Assembly: GCF_001667035.1 (NCBI RefSeq)
Contig: NZ_LZIR01000127.1
Span: forward strand, 1 to 64,000
Length of the DNA stretch: 64,000 bases
Direction of reading: 5' to 3'
DNA from: Mycobacterium sp. 852002-51057_SCH5723018
GTDB lineage: Bacteria; Actinomycetota; Actinomycetes; Mycobacteriales; Mycobacteriaceae
Below are positions 61,305 through 64,000 of this stretch, piece after piece. The translations under genes and the position numbers were made by a program. The notes beneath the pieces were generated by a model that was given only the letters and a program-made list of their open reading frames with translations, ran no database searches and was not told the origin of the DNA. How positions within the stretch are numbered: position 1 is the first letter of the stretch; each line of letters starts with the position of its first letter.

Positions 61305-61874
61305 GTGAGAACGAAGAGCGAGCTCCGCGACGAAATACTGGCCGCCGCCCGCGCGGAGTTCGCTCAGTACGGCCTGGCCGGGGCGCGCATCGATCGCATC
61401 GCGCGCGCCGCCAACGCGAGCAAGGAGCGGCTGTACGCGCATTTCGGTGACAAGGAGACCCTCTTTCGGGATGTGGTCGCCACCGATGGGGCCGAGTTCT
61501 TCCGCGCCGTGGAGCTGCGACCCGACGCGGTACCCGAGTTCGTCGGCGACATCTTCGACCTGGCGCAGAGCCGGCCCGAACACGTCCGGATGATCACCTG
61601 GGCCCAGCTGGAAGGCTTTCCGCTGGACATGCCGGAGTTCGACGAGGAGCACAGACCCGAGCGCGCCATCGCCGCCCTGGAACAGGCGCAGGCGGATGGC
61701 CACGTCGATCCCGCGTGGGAACCCCAGCAGCTGGTGGTCTTTCTATTTGCGATCGGACTGGCGTGGACGCACTGGCCCGACCCGGCCGCTGCCACCACGG
61801 ACGCGAAGATCGTCGCCCGCCGCCGCGCCGCCGCGGTCGAGGCGGCGGCCCGCATCGTCGAACCCGGTTCTTAG
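61305..61874 (+). CDS. TetR-family transcriptional regulator
   Basis: A 189-residue regulator with the helix-turn-helix EILAAARAEFAQYGLAGARI and ANASKERLYAHFGDKETLFR. A C-terminal TetR_C domain contains HVRMITWAQLEGFPLDMPEF. GTG 61305 is the start (VRTKSELRDE). The last 4 bp overlap the epimerase gene's end, convergent. It probably represses the methyltransferase-acyltransferase-AraC-VOC unit through the palindrome at 61274. Confidence 0.88.
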   Translation: MRTKSELRDEILAAARAEFAQYGLAGARIDRIARAANASKERLYAHFGDKETLFRDVVATDGAEFFRAVELRPDAVPEFVGDIFDLAQSRPEHVRMITWAQLEGFPLDMPEFDEEHRPERAIAALEQAQADGHVDPAWEPQQLVVFLFAIGLAWTHWPDPAAATTDAKIVARRRAAAVEAAARIVEPGS

Positions 61875-62773
61875 GCGCCGACCAACTCGGGGTGGAACTT
61901 GGCCGCCATCCGGCGCAACCCCTCGCGCCAGTCGACCGTGGTGCCGCCGATGAGCTCGTGCATCCGCGTCGCGTCGGTCGGATTGCCGCGCAGCGCCTGC
62001 TCAGTCTCGGTGAACACCGGCTCCTTGCCGACGAGTTCGCCGAGATAGCCACACCAATCCTGGAGGCTGACGGTCTGGTCACCGCACCAGTTGACTGTGG
62101 TCGCCGGCACCGATGCCACCCCGAGCAGCTTGGGGATGGTCGCGATGACGTCGTCCTCGTGGATGGGGTTGTAGTAGGCGGGGCCGCCGGGCGGGACCGG
62201 GATCGGGATGCCGGCCAGCGTCATCTCCATGTGGTAGTACGGCCACCCGCCGTTGTCGCCGTACGGGACGTTCAGGCGCGCGATGGTGGTGGGCACGCCG
62301 AGCGCGCGTGCCATCGACCGTGCGACCACCTCCCCAGCGATCTTTGAGATGGAATACGTTGGGAACAAACACTTGTGGTTGTCGCCCAGGGGGGCGGCTT
62401 CGGTCCGCGGTTCGTCGTCCGGCGGGTCGTACACAGCCGCAGAAGAGCAGTGCAGGAAGGCCTTCGCGCCGCGACAGTGGCACATCAGCAGGCCGACCGA
62501 CTCCGCGTTGGCCCCCAGGTCCTTGTCCCAGCTTCCGCTCTTGGCCACCGCCAGGTTGAGTACGTAGTCGAAATCGCTTGGCAGGCCGGTGAAGTCGCCC
62601 GCCGCCAGGTTGACCTGCCGGCACCGAATCCCCGCCTCCTCGAGGTCTTCTCGGGCGCCGGGATTGGTGAAGCGGGCGATGCCCCACACTTCGTTGTCGG
62701 CCGCGAGTGCCCGGGCGATCGGAGTGGCGATTTGGCCGGTCGGACCGGTGATCAGGATCTTCGAGCCGCGCAT
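61871..62773 (-). CDS. NAD-dependent epimerase/dehydratase family protein
   Basis: The 300-residue extended SDR has GSKILITGPTGQIATPIARA (cofactor site), FLHCSSAAVYDPPDDE (catalytic Ser) and the Tyr-Lys pair of FPTYSISKIAGE. The C-terminal PAYYNPIHEDDVIATIPKL belongs to the substrate domain. NAD(P)-dependent epimerase, dehydratase or reductase activity is likely; the substrate is unknown. The start is ATG 62773 (MRGSKILITG); the long upstream extension of the frame is rejected. Confidence 0.88.
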   Translation of the reverse strand: MRGSKILITGPTGQIATPIARALAADNEVWGIARFTNPGAREDLEEAGIRCRQVNLAAGDFTGLPSDFDYVLNLAVAKSGSWDKDLGANAESVGLLMCHCRGAKAFLHCSSAAVYDPPDDEPRTEAAPLGDNHKCLFPTYSISKIAGEVVARSMARALGVPTTIARLNVPYGDNGGWPYYHMEMTLAGIPIPVPPGGPAYYNPIHEDDVIATIPKLLGVASVPATTVNWCGDQTVSLQDWCGYLGELVGKEPVFTETEQALRGNPTDATRMHELIGGTTVDWREGLRRMAAKFHPELVGA

Positions 62774-62848
62774 GCGCTGATGGTAGGCGACCGAAGAAGC
62801 GGGCATTCGCCCGCAGCCCGACAACCATGCGCGTAGTGTCCTCAGGCC

Positions 62849-63670
62849 ATGGCCGATGCGATCCATTTCGTCGACGCGAACGGGCTCAAATTCGCCTACC
62901 TGGAACAGGGCTCTGGGCCGCTGGTGCTGCTGTTCCACGGGTTCCCGGACACGGCGCACACCTGGGACGATCTTCGCCCGCGCATCGCTGCGAACGGATA
63001 CCGCGTCATCGCGCCCTTCATGCGGGGCTACCATCCCAGCGCCATCCCCGATCGCGACCCGGATCAAGAGACCCTGGCGCGCGATCCGCTCGCCCTGATC
63101 GACGCATTCGGGGCCCGCGACGCCATCATCGTCGGCCACGACTGGGGCGCCTCGGCCGCCTACGGCGCGGCGGCCCTCGCCCCGGATCGCGTCAAAAAGC
63201 TGTTCGTCATCGGGATTCCGCACCCAGCGACGCTCAGGCCGGCGCCGAAGAAGCTGTGGGGCGCCCGCCACTTCGTGGCATACAAGCTGCCCGGCGCGTC
63301 GAACCGATTCGCGCGCAACGACTTCGCTGCCCTGCCCGCCATCTATCGGAGATGGTCTCCGACGTGGAATCCCGATCCGGCGGAGTTCGACGCCGTGCGC
63401 GCGAGCTTCGCGAACCGGGCCAGCCTCGGCGCGGCGTTCGGCTACTACCGAAAACTCTCCCCCATCCCCAGCGCATCGCTCAGGGCGCGGATCAAGGTCC
63501 CGACGGTCGTCTTCGCCGGGCTCGACGACCCCGTCGCCACGCCCTCGGACTATCGCCGCGCGGGCCGGATGTTCGAGGGTGGGTACGTCGTCGAAGAGGT
63601 ACCGGGCGGGCATTTCATGCACCGCGAGCATCCCGAAGCCTTCGCAGAGCGGCTCTTGGCGCATTTGTGA
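62849..63670 (+). CDS. Alpha/beta hydrolase, epoxide-hydrolase-like
   Basis: The 273-residue product has LVLLFHGFPDTAHTWDDLRP (HGFP oxyanion motif), the nucleophile in GHDWGASAAYGAA (Asp, as in epoxide hydrolases), the acid in VVFAGLDDPVATPSDY and the catalytic His in PGGHFMHREHP. The Asp nucleophile and HGFP motif point to an epoxide hydrolase or haloalkane-dehalogenase-like enzyme. The substrate is unknown. The start is ATG 62849; it is divergent from the epimerase gene. Confidence 0.88.
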   Translation: MADAIHFVDANGLKFAYLEQGSGPLVLLFHGFPDTAHTWDDLRPRIAANGYRVIAPFMRGYHPSAIPDRDPDQETLARDPLALIDAFGARDAIIVGHDWGASAAYGAAALAPDRVKKLFVIGIPHPATLRPAPKKLWGARHFVAYKLPGASNRFARNDFAALPAIYRRWSPTWNPDPAEFDAVRASFANRASLGAAFGYYRKLSPIPSASLRARIKVPTVVFAGLDDPVATPSDYRRAGRMFEGGYVVEEVPGGHFMHREHPEAFAERLLAHL

Positions 63671-63745
63671 CTTTCGCGCATTCTGCTCACTCGCAGCGGT
63701 AGGGGGTCGCGCCTGCGGTAACCGTGGCGCGTTGGCGTTAGGGAT

Positions 63746-64000
63746 TCAGAGCCCCGGCTGATCGTCGATGATGCCCAGCCAGATCTGTGCCACATCGATG
63801 GCCACCTTCTCGCTGATGAAGGCGTGCTGGGTTCCGGTGTACATGTCGCGGAAGGCGCGCTCCAGGCGGGTGCCTTCGCGGATGGCGCTGGTTCCCGCGA
63901 CCAGATGGGCCCACTCGGCGCAGGCTCGGGCCGTGTCGGTAGCGTAGACGGCCGCCACCCGCATGTCGGCGCGCAGGGCCGGTGTCAGATCGTCGCCGGC
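63746..64000 (-). CDS. Acyl-CoA dehydrogenase/flavin-dependent monooxygenase-like protein, C-terminal part
   Basis: This gene runs off the right edge; only the last 84 or so residues are visible. The segment RVAAVYATDTARACAEWAHL, VAGTSAIREGTRLERAFRD and MYTGTQHAFISEKVA is the C-terminal helical domain of the acyl-CoA dehydrogenase superfamily (Acyl-CoA_dh_2, as in HsaA/DszC-type flavin monooxygenases). The full enzyme and its cofactor residues lie outside the window. Stop at 63746. Confidence 0.75.
   Translation of the reverse strand, partial: AGDDLTPALRADMRVAAVYATDTARACAEWAHLVAGTSAIREGTRLERAFRDMYTGTQHAFISEKVAIDVAQIWLGIIDDQPGL

Overview
The window is high-GC actinobacterial chromosome and almost certainly comes from a slow-growing, non-tuberculous Mycobacterium, possibly close to the M. 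avium complex (species not proven). The grounds are two PPE proteins and one PE_PGRS protein (families largely restricted to mycobacteria), a furA-katG pair, a CYP140-type P450, a Cut2-like cutinase, a Rv0315-like GH16 glucanase, frequent GTG starts, and signs of leaderless transcription. I saw no rRNA, tRNA, CRISPR array, insertion sequence or phage gene.

Layout. 1-1.8 kb: a 5'-truncated LuxR/AfsR-type ATPase regulator meets an oppositely oriented, degenerate copy of its own family through a 67-bp inverted repeat that runs off the left edge. 1.9-11.2 kb: HrpA helicase, a lipase-like hydrolase, a TipA-type MerR regulator with a recognisable operator, an NTF2-like protein, glucose-6-phosphate dehydrogenase and a cyclopropane/mycolic-acid methyltransferase. 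11.5-17.1 kb: two TetR units, the second facing a catabolic-looking operon (small ORF, saccharopine-dehydrogenase-like reductase, double NTF2-fold protein) with an FAD monooxygenase downstream on the other strand. 17.3-21.1 kb: a GGDEF membrane protein, a DMT exporter, and a PPE protein whose C-terminal half is a pepsin-like aspartic protease. 21.3-28.1 kb: methyltransferase, cutinase, DUF1345 protein, peroxiredoxin-like protein, a pair of Ala/Glu-rich coiled-coil proteins (one CsbD-like), a MOSC protein, and secreted DUF732 and C39-like proteins. 28.3-33.9 kb: a PPE protein ending in a SHOCT-like module, methyltransferase, cupin, Rieske-FAD oxidoreductase and a coiled-coil protein. 34-42 kb: L,D-transpeptidase, furA-katG, an alpha/beta hydrolase behind a phased repeat, a DUF1906 protein and a PE_PGRS protein. 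42-47.2 kb: a SigH-like ECF sigma factor with no adjacent anti-sigma, a shortened lipoprotein, and an overlapping cassette of GT4 glycosyltransferase, methyltransferase and alpha/alpha-toroid protein with a convergent methyltransferase. 47.3-57 kb: Cut2-like cutinase, F420-type oxidoreductase, CYP140 with divergent TetR, small and membrane proteins, GH16 enzyme, LCM-type methyltransferase, secreted protein, quinone-oxidoreductase-like protein, CycA permease and a frameshifted epoxide-hydrolase-like gene. 57.5-64 kb: SDR, VOC-AraC pair, acyltransferase, a methyltransferase with divergent TetR, epimerase, hydrolase, and the end of an acyl-CoA-dehydrogenase-like gene.

Recurring themes are envelope and lipid chemistry (cutinases, CFA-type methyltransferase, acyltransferase, L,D-transpeptidase, PPE/PE proteins), oxidative-stress defence (FurA-KatG, the peroxiredoxin-like protein, NADPH from Zwf), and many divergent regulator-target pairs with visible palindromic operators. 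The best candidates for undescribed biology are the 43.5-47.2 kb cassette, the PPE-aspartic-protease chimera, the PPE-SHOCT protein, and the three TGGGTAA boxes spaced exactly 33 bp apart before 38289.
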